Shown: positions 1 through 5,083, counted from the first letter of the stretch. The stretch is 5,220 bases of DNA from Spirulina sp. DLM2.Bin59 (GCA_007693875.1 RECT01000061.1:1-5220); one strand, 5' to 3'. Numbers and translations: made by a program. The notes: generated by a model from the sequence alone, not told the origin.

Positions 1-538
1 CGGCAACTTTGGCCCGGGACGGCGGCGGCGCGGCGGCTACTTTCGGGGGGGCAGGGACTTTTGCGGCCTGCGGTGGCGGTGGTGTGGCGACGGGTTTTGT
101 TTTGGGGGGGGCTGTTTTGACTGCTGGGGGATTGGGCGCACCATCGCGGGGCAAGGCGGCACGGTGGACGGCTTGCTTAATGGCGTTTTGAAAGGCTTTG
201 CGGTTAAAGGGTTTGTGGATAACGGCAAAGTAGTAACGGTGGGGTTCCGGGAGGACTTTGGCCACGGGATCCTGGGCTTCTGCCACCAAAACCATGGGAA
301 TTTCGCGTAGCTTGGGATGTTCCTGGGCTTTGCTGAGGATCTTCCAGCCGCTGATCTGGGGTAAGTTGAATTTAAAGACGATCAGGCGCAGGTTTTTCAC
401 CTCCTGCTTAATCACCGCAAGGGCGGTTTTGCCGTCTGTGACTTCAATGAGGCTAAAATTTCCACCGGGAAGCATTCCCCGCAGCTCTCCAAGGCTCGCG
501 GGGTTGTCATCGAGGAGCAGCACTTTATGATCCGCCAT
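1..538 (-). CDS. Pseudo-receiver (response-regulator-like) protein, N-terminal part
   Basis: Partial gene read from ATG at 538 leftward, open to the window edge (179 codons visible, no stop). Residues 1-124 fold-match a CheY-like receiver domain. The acidic pair D10-D11 follows strand 1 (VLLLDDNP), NLPQISGW sits at 58-65 where receivers have the acceptor loop, and K109-P110 is the conserved Lys-Pro. The phospho-acceptor Asp expected just before FNLP is Lys (K56), and the Thr/Ser expected on strand 4 is Val (V85). Phosphorelay signalling of the usual kind is therefore unlikely, and the domain is better called a pseudo-receiver. From about residue 125 the chain becomes a low-complexity Pro/Ala/Lys/Val linker (PPPPQAAKVPAPPKV), which suggests a tether to another domain outside the window. 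The start is supported by the receiver fold beginning at once; the ribosome-binding site is weak. It is divergent from the PLD lipoprotein gene. The partner domain and function are unknown. Confidence 0.85.
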   Translation of the reverse strand, partial: MADHKVLLLDDNPASLGELRGMLPGGNFSLIEVTDGKTALAVIKQEVKNLRLIVFKFNLPQISGWKILSKAQEHPKLREIPMVLVAEAQDPVAKVLPEPHRYYFAVIHKPFNRKAFQNAIKQAVHRAALPRDGAPNPPAVKTAPPKTKPVATPPPPQAAKVPAPPKVAAAPPPSRAKVA

Positions 539-540
539 TA

Positions 541-697
541 TTCGCCCTGATCGCTATGGACAAAGTCTACCGAATTTCTGAACCCCTTGCTAGGGAGATT
601 CTGGGGTTGCTGATCCTTGATCCGTTGATTTTGGAGGGAATTTGAGCGACAACCCCATTGATCGCTAAAATCGGATTGTTTTATCCGGGGCAGGGAG
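541..697. promoter_or_regulatory. Divergent intergenic promoter region
   Basis: This gap separates the divergent receiver and PLD genes and must hold both promoters. For the rightward gene, TTGAGC at 642-647 and TAAAAT at 666-671 are 18 bases apart, a plausible sigma-70-type pair giving a leader of about 20 bases. For the leftward gene, TAGACT (reverse complement of 564-569) with TAGCAA 17 bases upstream is a weaker candidate. No clear operator palindrome was seen. These are pattern calls only. Confidence 0.35.
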
Positions 698-2137
698 ATG
701 GCAAGGGTACAGCGGTGGATTGGGAAAATGGGGGGGCGATCGCTCTCCCTGGCGATTTTAATTACCTTGGGGGGATGCCAAGCCACCCCCCTCTTTCAGC
801 AAATTTTCCCCATTGCCCCTGCTGTTCAGCGGCCCGCCCCCTTGCCCCAAGACCCTCACATTCAGGTTTACATGAATCAAAACCAGGCCCAGGGGGCGGA
901 TTACCGCGACCCCTATCGCAATATTGAGCGGCCTGGGGATGATCTTGAAGCGGTGATTCTCTCCCACATTGATGCCGCACAAACGAGTATTGATCTCGCT
1001 GTGCAGGAACTCCGTTTGCCCCGGGTGGCCCATGCTTTGGTGGCGAAGCACCAGGCGGGGGTACGGGTGCGGGTGGTGATTGAGGATAGTTATCACCAGT
1101 ATTGGCATGAGAGCGATCGCAGCGGCCCCGGCTCAAGTAATTTCCGGCAGGAAGTGCTGGCCCTTGTGGATACCGATGGGGACGGCCAGATCAGTGGGGC
1201 GGAGTTGGCGGCTAATGATGCGATCGCCATCCTCCGCAATGGCCGGGTTCCCCTCATTGACGACACCGCTGACGGTAGCAAGGGGTCGGGGCTGATGCAC
1301 CATAAGTTTTTGGTGGTGGATGGGGCGATCGTGGTGACGGGTTCAGCCAACTTCACCCTCAGTGATATCCATGGGGATATGACGGAACCTGAGAGCCGGG
1401 GCAATGCCAATAATTTATTAGTGGTGCGCGATCGCCCCCTCGCCCAAGCCTTTATCGAAGAATTTAACCTGATGTGGGGGGATGGCCCCGGTGGCCGTCC
1501 CGATAGCCGTTTTGGTCTCCAAAAACCCCGCCGTTTGCCCCAAATGTTCATGATTGGCGCTTCCCGCGTCACGCTCCACTTTTCCCCCACTTCCCCCACC
1601 CAACCTTGGGCCGACAGTGGCAATGGTATGATTGCCCGCGCCCTCAACACCAGCGAACAACGGGCGGATCTTGCCCTGTTTGTCTTTTCTGATCAGGGTC
1701 TGTCCAATACCTTAGGCAATCGCCACGCCCAAGGTGTGAGTTTACGGGTTTTAATTGACCCCAGTTTTGCCTTTCGCTATTTCAGCGAAGGTTTAGACCT
1801 GTTAGGGGTGGAGTTACGGGAAAATTGCCGCATTGACCCCAATAATCGCCCCTGGCCCAACCCCATTGACACGGTGGGCATTCCCAATTTACCCCGGGGA
1901 GATAAGCTCCATCACAAGTTTGGTGTCGTGGATCAGCGGTTGGTAATTACCGGCTCCCACAATTGGTCAGCGGCGGCTAACCATACCAATGATGAGACAA
2001 TCCTCGTGATTGAAAATCCGGTGGTGGCGGCCCACTATGACCGGGAATTTGAGCGACTTTACCAGGATGCACGGTTAGGGTTAACGGCCAGGGCCGAGGA
2101 ACAGATTGAGGAAAATATCAAAACCTGTGGGCGTTGA
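698..2137 (+). CDS. PLD-superfamily lipoprotein with two HKD motifs and an EF-hand loop
   Basis: This 479-residue protein probably hydrolyses or transfers phosphodiester bonds outside the cytoplasm; the substrate (phospholipid or nucleic acid) cannot be told from sequence. Residues 1-27 form a lipoprotein signal: basic n-region, hydrophobic core SLSLAILIT, lipobox L-G-G-C with acyl-Cys 27. Both catalytic HxK(x4)D(x6)GSxN motifs are intact: H201, K203, D208, G215-S216, N218, and H405, K407, D412, G419-S420, N422. One chain can thus build the two-fold active site known for this family. Residues 158-169 (DTDGDGQISGAE) match a canonical EF-hand calcium loop, D158-D160-D162 with E169, inserted before the first HKD. 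Start choice: ATG 698 has a purine-rich tract touching it, too close for a good ribosome-binding site. ATG 728 (Met11) would give a more typical 17-residue lipoprotein signal and is a real alternative. It converges on the Crp-type gene with 58 bases between stops. Confidence 0.9.
   Translation: MARVQRWIGKMGGRSLSLAILITLGGCQATPLFQQIFPIAPAVQRPAPLPQDPHIQVYMNQNQAQGADYRDPYRNIERPGDDLEAVILSHIDAAQTSIDLAVQELRLPRVAHALVAKHQAGVRVRVVIEDSYHQYWHESDRSGPGSSNFRQEVLALVDTDGDGQISGAELAANDAIAILRNGRVPLIDDTADGSKGSGLMHHKFLVVDGAIVVTGSANFTLSDIHGDMTEPESRGNANNLLVVRDRPLAQAFIEEFNLMWGDGPGGRPDSRFGLQKPRRLPQMFMIGASRVTLHFSPTSPTQPWADSGNGMIARALNTSEQRADLALFVFSDQGLSNTLGNRHAQGVSLRVLIDPSFAFRYFSEGLDLLGVELRENCRIDPNNRPWPNPIDTVGIPNLPRGDKLHHKFGVVDQRLVITGSHNWSAAANHTNDETILVIENPVVAAHYDREFERLYQDARLGLTARAEEQIEENIKTCGR
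1169..1204 (+). other. EF-hand calcium-binding loop coding segment
   Basis: Codes for residues 158-169 of the PLD lipoprotein. Asp at loop positions 1, 3 and 5, Gly at 6, Ile at 8 and Glu at 12 fit the canonical EF-hand/dockerin-type calcium loop exactly. It lies between a beta-strand segment (VRVRVVIED) and the strand before HKD motif 1, so it looks like an insertion in the first catalytic half. The flanking helices are short, so it may be a lone loop rather than a paired EF-hand. Confidence 0.8.
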
Positions 2138-2195
2138 TGTTTTGCTATTAATGGTCGGACTGGGAAATCTCCACGCCTTTGGGCTGGGGAGGATG

Positions 2196-2828
2196 TTAAG
2201 CGTTCAGCAGACTGTGATGAATTGCAAGATGGCGATCGCTCCCTAAATTGATCAATCCTTCCCGTTGAAATTTGCCCAAGAGGCGGGTAATCGTAACGCG
2301 GGTTGTGCCGATGGTGCTGGCGAGGGTTTGGTGGGTGAAGCGGATCGGCAGTTTGATCCAAGGCTGCCCCGGTTGGCCTTCCCCCAATTCCTCCCGCAGG
2401 AGGATCAACAGTTGAATTAAACGATCTTCCACCCGCCGCTGACCAGCAATGGCTAAAATAGCCTCCGTCTGTTGCAACCGTCGCCGCGTGCTGTGCAACA
2501 CCGATCGCATCAACTCTGTAGAATCCTCAATCTCTTCCAGGCTAAACCATTGGAGATAGACATCCCCTAGGGCGATCGCATCATAAACCGTCAGGCGCGT
2601 AAACCAAGGGCCGACAAATTCATTGGGCCGCACCCAGCCTAAAATTACCTCATCGCCACTCAATTGGCTGGTGGTTAACTGGACAAAACCACAGCGCAAC
2701 AACCATACTCCCCGCTGATCAAGGGGAATCAAGTCATAACGGCGGAAAGGATGGAGACGACGCTCTTCGTAGGGAAAATCTGTGAGGGGATGGGTGAGGT
2801 GAGGCGGATTTAAAAGGGGGATACCCAT
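2196..2828 (-). CDS. Crp-Fnr family transcriptional regulator, NtcA-like C-terminus
   Basis: A 210-residue cytoplasmic DNA-binding regulator of the usual family length. Residues 24-105 form a degenerate cyclic-nucleotide-binding-type beta-roll, 106-145 the dimerisation helix (including VEDRLIQLLILLREE), and 164-193 the winged helix-turn-helix; the recognition segment GTTRVTITRLLG at 174-185 closely resembles NtcA. No cAMP-type phosphate cassette is visible (GPWFTRLTVYD occupies that region). The only cysteine is C46, so an Fnr-type iron-sulphur cluster is excluded. The effector is unknown; 2-oxoglutarate by analogy with NtcA would be a guess. The N-terminal half is unlike NtcA, so I treat it as a paralogue and assign no symbol. 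An in-frame TAG seven codons upstream limits the start to the ATG at 2828, although no strong ribosome-binding site precedes it. Its nearest upstream neighbour is tRNA-Val on the same strand, separated by a hairpin, so it is probably transcribed alone. Confidence 0.85.
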   Translation of the reverse strand: MGIPLLNPPHLTHPLTDFPYEERRLHPFRRYDLIPLDQRGVWLLRCGFVQLTTSQLSGDEVILGWVRPNEFVGPWFTRLTVYDAIALGDVYLQWFSLEEIEDSTELMRSVLHSTRRRLQQTEAILAIAGQRRVEDRLIQLLILLREELGEGQPGQPWIKLPIRFTHQTLASTIGTTRVTITRLLGKFQREGLINLGSDRHLAIHHSLLNA

Positions 2829-2859
2829 GGCTGAATTGGGGAAGGGCTAACTGTGGCCA

Positions 2860-2865
2860 TTAATA
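2860..2865 (-). promoter_or_regulatory. Possible -10 element of the Crp-type gene
   Basis: On the minus strand this reads TATTAA, 31 bases before the ATG at 2828. I found no well-spaced -35 hexamer and no GTA-N8-TAC NtcA-type box. The call rests on the hexamer and its position only. Confidence 0.25.
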
Positions 2866-2920
2866 CCATGGGTTTTTGAGGGCTGGGTAAAGGCAAGGTT
2901 AACGAATGCCAATCCCTGGG

Positions 2921-2945
2921 GTAGGGGCGAAAAATCTTTCGCCCC
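2921..2945. terminator. Palindromic repeat copy 1, hairpin downstream of tRNA-Val
   Basis: Bases 2924-2932 (GGGGCGAAA) and 2937-2945 (TTTCGCCCC) form a perfect 9-bp stem with a 4-base loop. It begins 27 bases past the 3' end of tRNA-Val on that strand, upstream of the Crp-type gene, so it could end the tRNA transcript. No U-tract follows, so terminator function is inferred. The 25 bases 2921-2945 occur again, identical but reversed, at 4736-4760, which marks this as a dispersed repeat. Confidence 0.6.
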
Positions 2946-2972
2946 TCCGAAATATTGAGATCATCTATAAAA

Positions 2973-3046
2973 TGGACGCAACTGGGTTCGAACCAGTGAC
3001 CCCTACGATGTCAACGTAGTACTCTAACCAACTGAGCTATGCGTCC
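2973..3046 (-). tRNA. tRNA-Val (anticodon GAC)
   Basis: A 74-base cloverleaf on the minus strand. The acceptor arm is GGACGCA paired with TGCGTCC, and the discriminator A is at 2973. The D-arm is GCTC/GAGT around AGTTGGTTA. The anticodon stem CTACG/CGTAG encloses loop TTGACAT with anticodon GAC (complement of 3010-3012). The variable loop is GGGTC. The T-arm stem is ACTGG/CCAGT with loop TTCGAAC. No CCA is encoded after the discriminator (TTTT follows), so CCA must be added after transcription. The gene decodes GUC and GUU valine codons. No integrase or attachment-site duplication is visible beside it. Confidence 0.97.
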
Positions 3047-3126
3047 TTAGCGATTAACTACGATAACATATCTTTTGGCTCTGAGCTACCCTTGGGGCGA
3101 AAAAATCCACAAATTCCCTGCCGACC
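3047..3126. promoter_or_regulatory. Divergent promoter region between tRNA-Val and cobA-hemD
   Basis: These 80 bases separate two divergent genes. The AT-rich part, 3047-3075, offers TATGTT on the minus strand (complement of 3065-3070), 18 bases before the tRNA, and TATCTT (3069-3074) on the plus strand with a poor TTAGCG 16 bases upstream. Bases 3094-3107 (GGGGCGAAAAAATC) resemble the left arm and loop of the palindromic repeat without the right arm. No cobalamin riboswitch is recognisable and there is no clear ribosome-binding site before ATG 3127. Confidence 0.35.
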
Positions 3127-4638
3127 ATGACCCTTTCCCTGGGCAAAGTTTATCTCGTTGGGGCCGGCCTCAATGCCGCCACCCTCACCCAACGGGGTTT
3201 AGCCCTAATCCAAGCTGCTGATGTGATTCTCTATGATGCCCTCCTGGATGGGGCATTGTTGGCAACGGCTCGCCCGGATTGTGAGGCGATCGCCGTGGGC
3301 AAACGGGGGGGCGGCGTGAGTACGCCCCAACGTGAGATTAATCAGTTATTAGTGAACTATTGCCAGGGGGGAAAGCAGGTGGTGCGGCTCAAGGGGGGGG
3401 ATCCGGGGGTATTTGGGCGATCGCTCCCTGAGATTACTGCCCTCCAGGCCGCCGGCTGTAGTTGGGAATGGGTTCCGGGGGTATCCACCGCTTTAGCCGC
3501 TCCCCTTTTGGCTGGGATTCCCCTCACGGATCGGGCCTACAGTTCCGGTTTTGCCGTCATGACCGCCCATGATTTGGATCGCCTCCCCTGGCCCGCCTTA
3601 GCCCAGTTAGAAACCTTGGTGTTCTTAATGGGGGGGCGGAATTTAGGGGGAATTTTAGCGCGATTACAGGGGGCAGGGGTTCCCCCAGCAAGGGCGATCG
3701 CCATCATCCAGGCCGCCGGCTCCCCAGTTCAACGGGTTTGGCGGGGAACCGCCGCTGATATTCTAGAACAGGTGGCGGGGGTGTCCCTGTCGCCCTGTGT
3801 GATTGTCGTGGGGGATGTGGTGGAATTACAACAAACCAGTGGCGGCCCGTTGGCGGGTAAAAGAATTTTAGTGACGCGGGCAGCGGATCAGGCTAGCCCC
3901 TTTCGGGATCTCCTCGTCAATTTAGGGGCGCAGGTGGTGGAAATGCCCGCCTTGGAAATTCAGCCCCCCCGATCTTGGGCAGCGTTGGATGAGGCGATCA
4001 CCCATCTCGATCAAGTCCATTGGCTGCTGCTCACCTCTGCCAATGGCGTTGATGGTTTCTTTCAACGCCTCAAGCATCAAGGTTTAGATAGTCGGGCCTT
4101 AGGGGGTTGTAAAATTGCCGTCGTTGGCCGCAAAACTGCCCAAGCGTTAGCCCGCTATCACCTCCAGCCGGATTTCATCCCCCCGGACTATATTGCCGAT
4201 GCCCTAATTGAGCATTTCCCAGAGGCGATCGCCCACAAAACCCTGCTTTTTCCCCGCGTCGAAACCGGCGGCCGCGATGTGTTGGTGAAAGCCTTTCAAG
4301 CTCAGGGGGCGACGGTGTGGGAAGTCCCCGCCTACGAATCCGGTTGCCCCGCTACCTTAGCCCCCGCTGCCCGTGCGGCCTTAGAGCAGGGCGAAATTGA
4401 CGTGATCACCTTCGCCAGTTCCAAAACCGTCATTAACGCCCATCACCTCCTCCAAACCATCCCCCACTGGCAAACCCTGTTAGCCCCCATCAAAATCGCC
4501 TCCATTGGCCCCCAAACCTCCCAAGCCTGTCGAGACTGCTTCGGGCGCGTCGATATTGAGGCGCGATCGTACACATTGGAGGGCTTAGGGGAGGCGATCG
4601 GGGAGATGGAGGAGAAGAGGATAGAGGAGAGAGGATAG
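3127..4638 (+). CDS. cobA-hemD: CobA-HemD fusion: uroporphyrinogen-III C-methyltransferase / uroporphyrinogen-III synthase
   Basis: A 503-residue bifunctional tetrapyrrole enzyme. Residues 7-235 are the SAM-dependent methyltransferase (SUMT), which makes precorrin-2 for sirohaem and cobalamin. Visible motifs are VGAG at 11-14, LYDALLD 35-41, VGKRGG 57-62, RLKGGDP 87-93, VFGR 95-98, ALAAP 122-126, AGIPLTD 129-135 and VFLMGGRNL 165-173. Residues 244-492 are HemD, which closes hydroxymethylbilane to uroporphyrinogen III: VTRA 249-252, LTSANGV 302-308, FPRVETGGRD 375-384, ITFASSKTV 427-435, SIGPQTS 459-465, YTLEGL 482-487. The linker is only about 8 residues. The fusion joins two consecutive steps. 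The usual GAGPGD is GAGLNA here and the usual FGRGGEE is FGRSLPE; I recall similar changes in other cyanobacterial fusions, so they may be lineage features. The last 12 residues are a charged low-complexity tail coded by a 7-bp repeat. The start at 3127 fits both domains. Confidence 0.95.
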   Translation: MTLSLGKVYLVGAGLNAATLTQRGLALIQAADVILYDALLDGALLATARPDCEAIAVGKRGGGVSTPQREINQLLVNYCQGGKQVVRLKGGDPGVFGRSLPEITALQAAGCSWEWVPGVSTALAAPLLAGIPLTDRAYSSGFAVMTAHDLDRLPWPALAQLETLVFLMGGRNLGGILARLQGAGVPPARAIAIIQAAGSPVQRVWRGTAADILEQVAGVSLSPCVIVVGDVVELQQTSGGPLAGKRILVTRAADQASPFRDLLVNLGAQVVEMPALEIQPPRSWAALDEAITHLDQVHWLLLTSANGVDGFFQRLKHQGLDSRALGGCKIAVVGRKTAQALARYHLQPDFIPPDYIADALIEHFPEAIAHKTLLFPRVETGGRDVLVKAFQAQGATVWEVPAYESGCPATLAPAARAALEQGEIDVITFASSKTVINAHHLLQTIPHWQTLLAPIKIASIGPQTSQACRDCFGRVDIEARSYTLEGLGEAIGEMEEKRIEERG

Positions 4639-4640
4639 AG
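4617..4640 (+). repeat. 7-bp microsatellite across the cobA-hemD stop codon
   Basis: Three tandem heptamers, GAGGATA at 4617, GAGGAGA at 4624 and GAGGATA at 4631, plus GAG at 4638-4640. The TAG stop (4636-4638) is made by the third unit. As 7 is not a multiple of 3, gain or loss of one unit shifts the frame and changes the protein's tail. Confidence 0.8.
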
Positions 4641-4652
4641 CAGTGGTGCAGA

Positions 4653-4750
4653 GGGCGAAAGGTTTGGGGTGAAAGATTCGGGGTGAAAGATTGGGGGTGA
4701 AAGGTTTGGGGCGAAAGGTTTGGGGTGAAAGATTTGGGGCGAAAGATTTT
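4653..4750 (+). repeat. Tandem array of seven 14-bp units
   Basis: Seven contiguous units start at 4653, 4667, 4681, 4695, 4709, 4723 and 4737, with consensus GGGYGAAAGRTTTG. Variation is mainly C/T at position 4, A/G at position 10, and substitutions at positions 12-14. The last unit (GGGCGAAAGATTTT) is also the left arm and loop of the hairpin at 4736-4757. The array is noncoding, in the gap between the convergent cobA-hemD and CRR7-like genes, starting 14 bases after the cobA-hemD stop. Each unit contributes a run of four or five G, giving regularly spaced G tracts about 10 bases apart. Confidence 0.95.
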
Positions 4751-4760
4751 TCGCCCCTAC
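4736..4760. terminator. Palindromic repeat copy 2, hairpin between convergent genes
   Basis: GGGGCGAAA (4736-4744) and TTTCGCCCC (4749-4757) make a perfect 9-bp stem around loop GATT. On the plus strand TACTTTT follows, a weak T tract, so it may end cobA-hemD transcription. On the minus strand it directly follows the CRR7-like stop codon, whose complement is CTA at 4757-4759. It is identical over 25 bases to the reverse complement of 2921-2945. A role as a two-way terminator is inferred from position and structure. Confidence 0.65.
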
Positions 4761-5017
4761 TTTTCCAACCGCACCACATACCACTGCAAATAAGCCCCCG
4801 GCCCTAAATCCAACTCACAACCCGTTTCCATCAAATGGCGGGCTTGATCAGCCCGTGATCTAAACTTTTCAAGCTCACGGGGCAACGGATCGAGATCCGC
4901 CAAAACCCCCTCCAGCTTTGCCTGTAACTCCGCCGCCATTAGGATCACCTCCTCCGGCTGATCCGAAGCCAACACCACATAGGCATCCTCTTGATACATA
5001 ATCCCATCCGCCATCAT
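4757..5017 (-). CDS. CRR7-like small protein (chlororespiratory reduction 7 family)
   Basis: An 86-residue acidic soluble protein with no signal peptide or membrane segment. The N-terminal MYQEDAYVVL (7-16), the central LPRELEKF and the C-terminal CELDLGPGAYLQWYVVRLEK match my recollection of the CRR7 family (Pfam CRR7), especially the terminal QWYxVRLE. In Arabidopsis, CRR7 is needed for accumulation of the chloroplast NDH complex. The cyanobacterial counterpart is inferred to help assemble or stabilise NDH-1, which serves cyclic electron flow and respiration. The start could be ATG 5017, 5014 or 4999 (Met1, 2 or 7); upstream bases do not decide it, and 5017 is the longest. It is convergent with cobA-hemD and divergent from the SelO-type gene. 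The TAG stop lies within the dispersed palindromic repeat. Confidence 0.75.
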   Translation of the reverse strand: MMADGIMYQEDAYVVLASDQPEEVILMAAELQAKLEGVLADLDPLPRELEKFRSRADQARHLMETGCELDLGPGAYLQWYVVRLEK

Positions 5018-5083
5018 GCCCCCCGCTCAACCCTAGCTCTCTAAAATGGTTAAAGATCAACCATAGCGCAGACGCTTCCCGCC
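5018..5083. promoter_or_regulatory. Short divergent intergenic region with imperfect palindrome
   Basis: Only 66 bases separate the starts of the CRR7-like and SelO-like genes, so their promoters must overlap or lie in coding DNA. TGGTT at 5047-5051 and AACCA at 5059-5063 form an inverted repeat around 7 bases, a possible operator. No convincing -35/-10 pair or ribosome-binding site was found for either gene. Confidence 0.3.

Larger units (their letters stand above)
736..4232. repeat. HIP1 octamers (GCGATCGC), ten copies
   Basis: Copies begin at 736, 1113, 1220, 1428, 2232, 2572, 3286, 3417, 3694 and 4225, each 8 bases and palindromic. All lie inside coding sequences: four in the PLD gene, two in the Crp-type gene and four in cobA-hemD. 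None is in the receiver fragment, the CRR7-like gene or the intergenic regions. HIP1 is a known hallmark of many cyanobacterial genomes and is the main taxonomic evidence here. Confidence 0.95.

Noticed and set aside
258..530. Plus-strand open frame of 90 codons
   Set aside because: Antisense to the receiver domain, which has clear receiver motifs on the minus strand.
758..1136. Two overlapping minus-strand open frames of 116 and 124 codons
   Set aside because: Low-complexity Pro/Gly/Arg-rich translations antisense to the PLD N-terminal region, with no promoter or ribosome-binding site; shadows.
1093..1650. Long minus-strand open frame (185 codons) opposite the PLD gene
   Set aside because: It lies wholly within the PLD coding region, has no recognisable domain, and the plus-strand frame carries both HKD motifs. 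It is an antisense shadow.
2138..2195. Bidirectional terminator between the PLD and Crp-type genes
   Set aside because: CGCCTTTGGGC offers only a weak, mismatched hairpin with no T tract, so it does not support a call.
2973..3046. tRNA-Val as an integration site for a genomic island
   Set aside because: No integrase, no duplicated tRNA 3' end and no composition change beside it in this window.
3076..3092. tRNA D-arm-like TAGCTCAG (minus strand) upstream of tRNA-Val, as a relic of a second tRNA
   Set aside because: Only eight bases match, and no acceptor, anticodon or T-arm accompanies it; likely chance.
3047..3126. Cobalamin riboswitch in the cobA-hemD leader
   Set aside because: The gap is 80 bases and lacks the B12-box core; too short for this riboswitch class.
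4653..4750. CRISPR array
   Set aside because: Units are 14 bp and contiguous with no spacers, and no cas genes are present.
4443..4784. Minus-strand open frames coding repetitive Pro-Phe-His peptides
   Set aside because: The repeats come from reading the 14-bp noncoding array in frame. The frames overlap cobA-hemD antisense and resemble no protein family.
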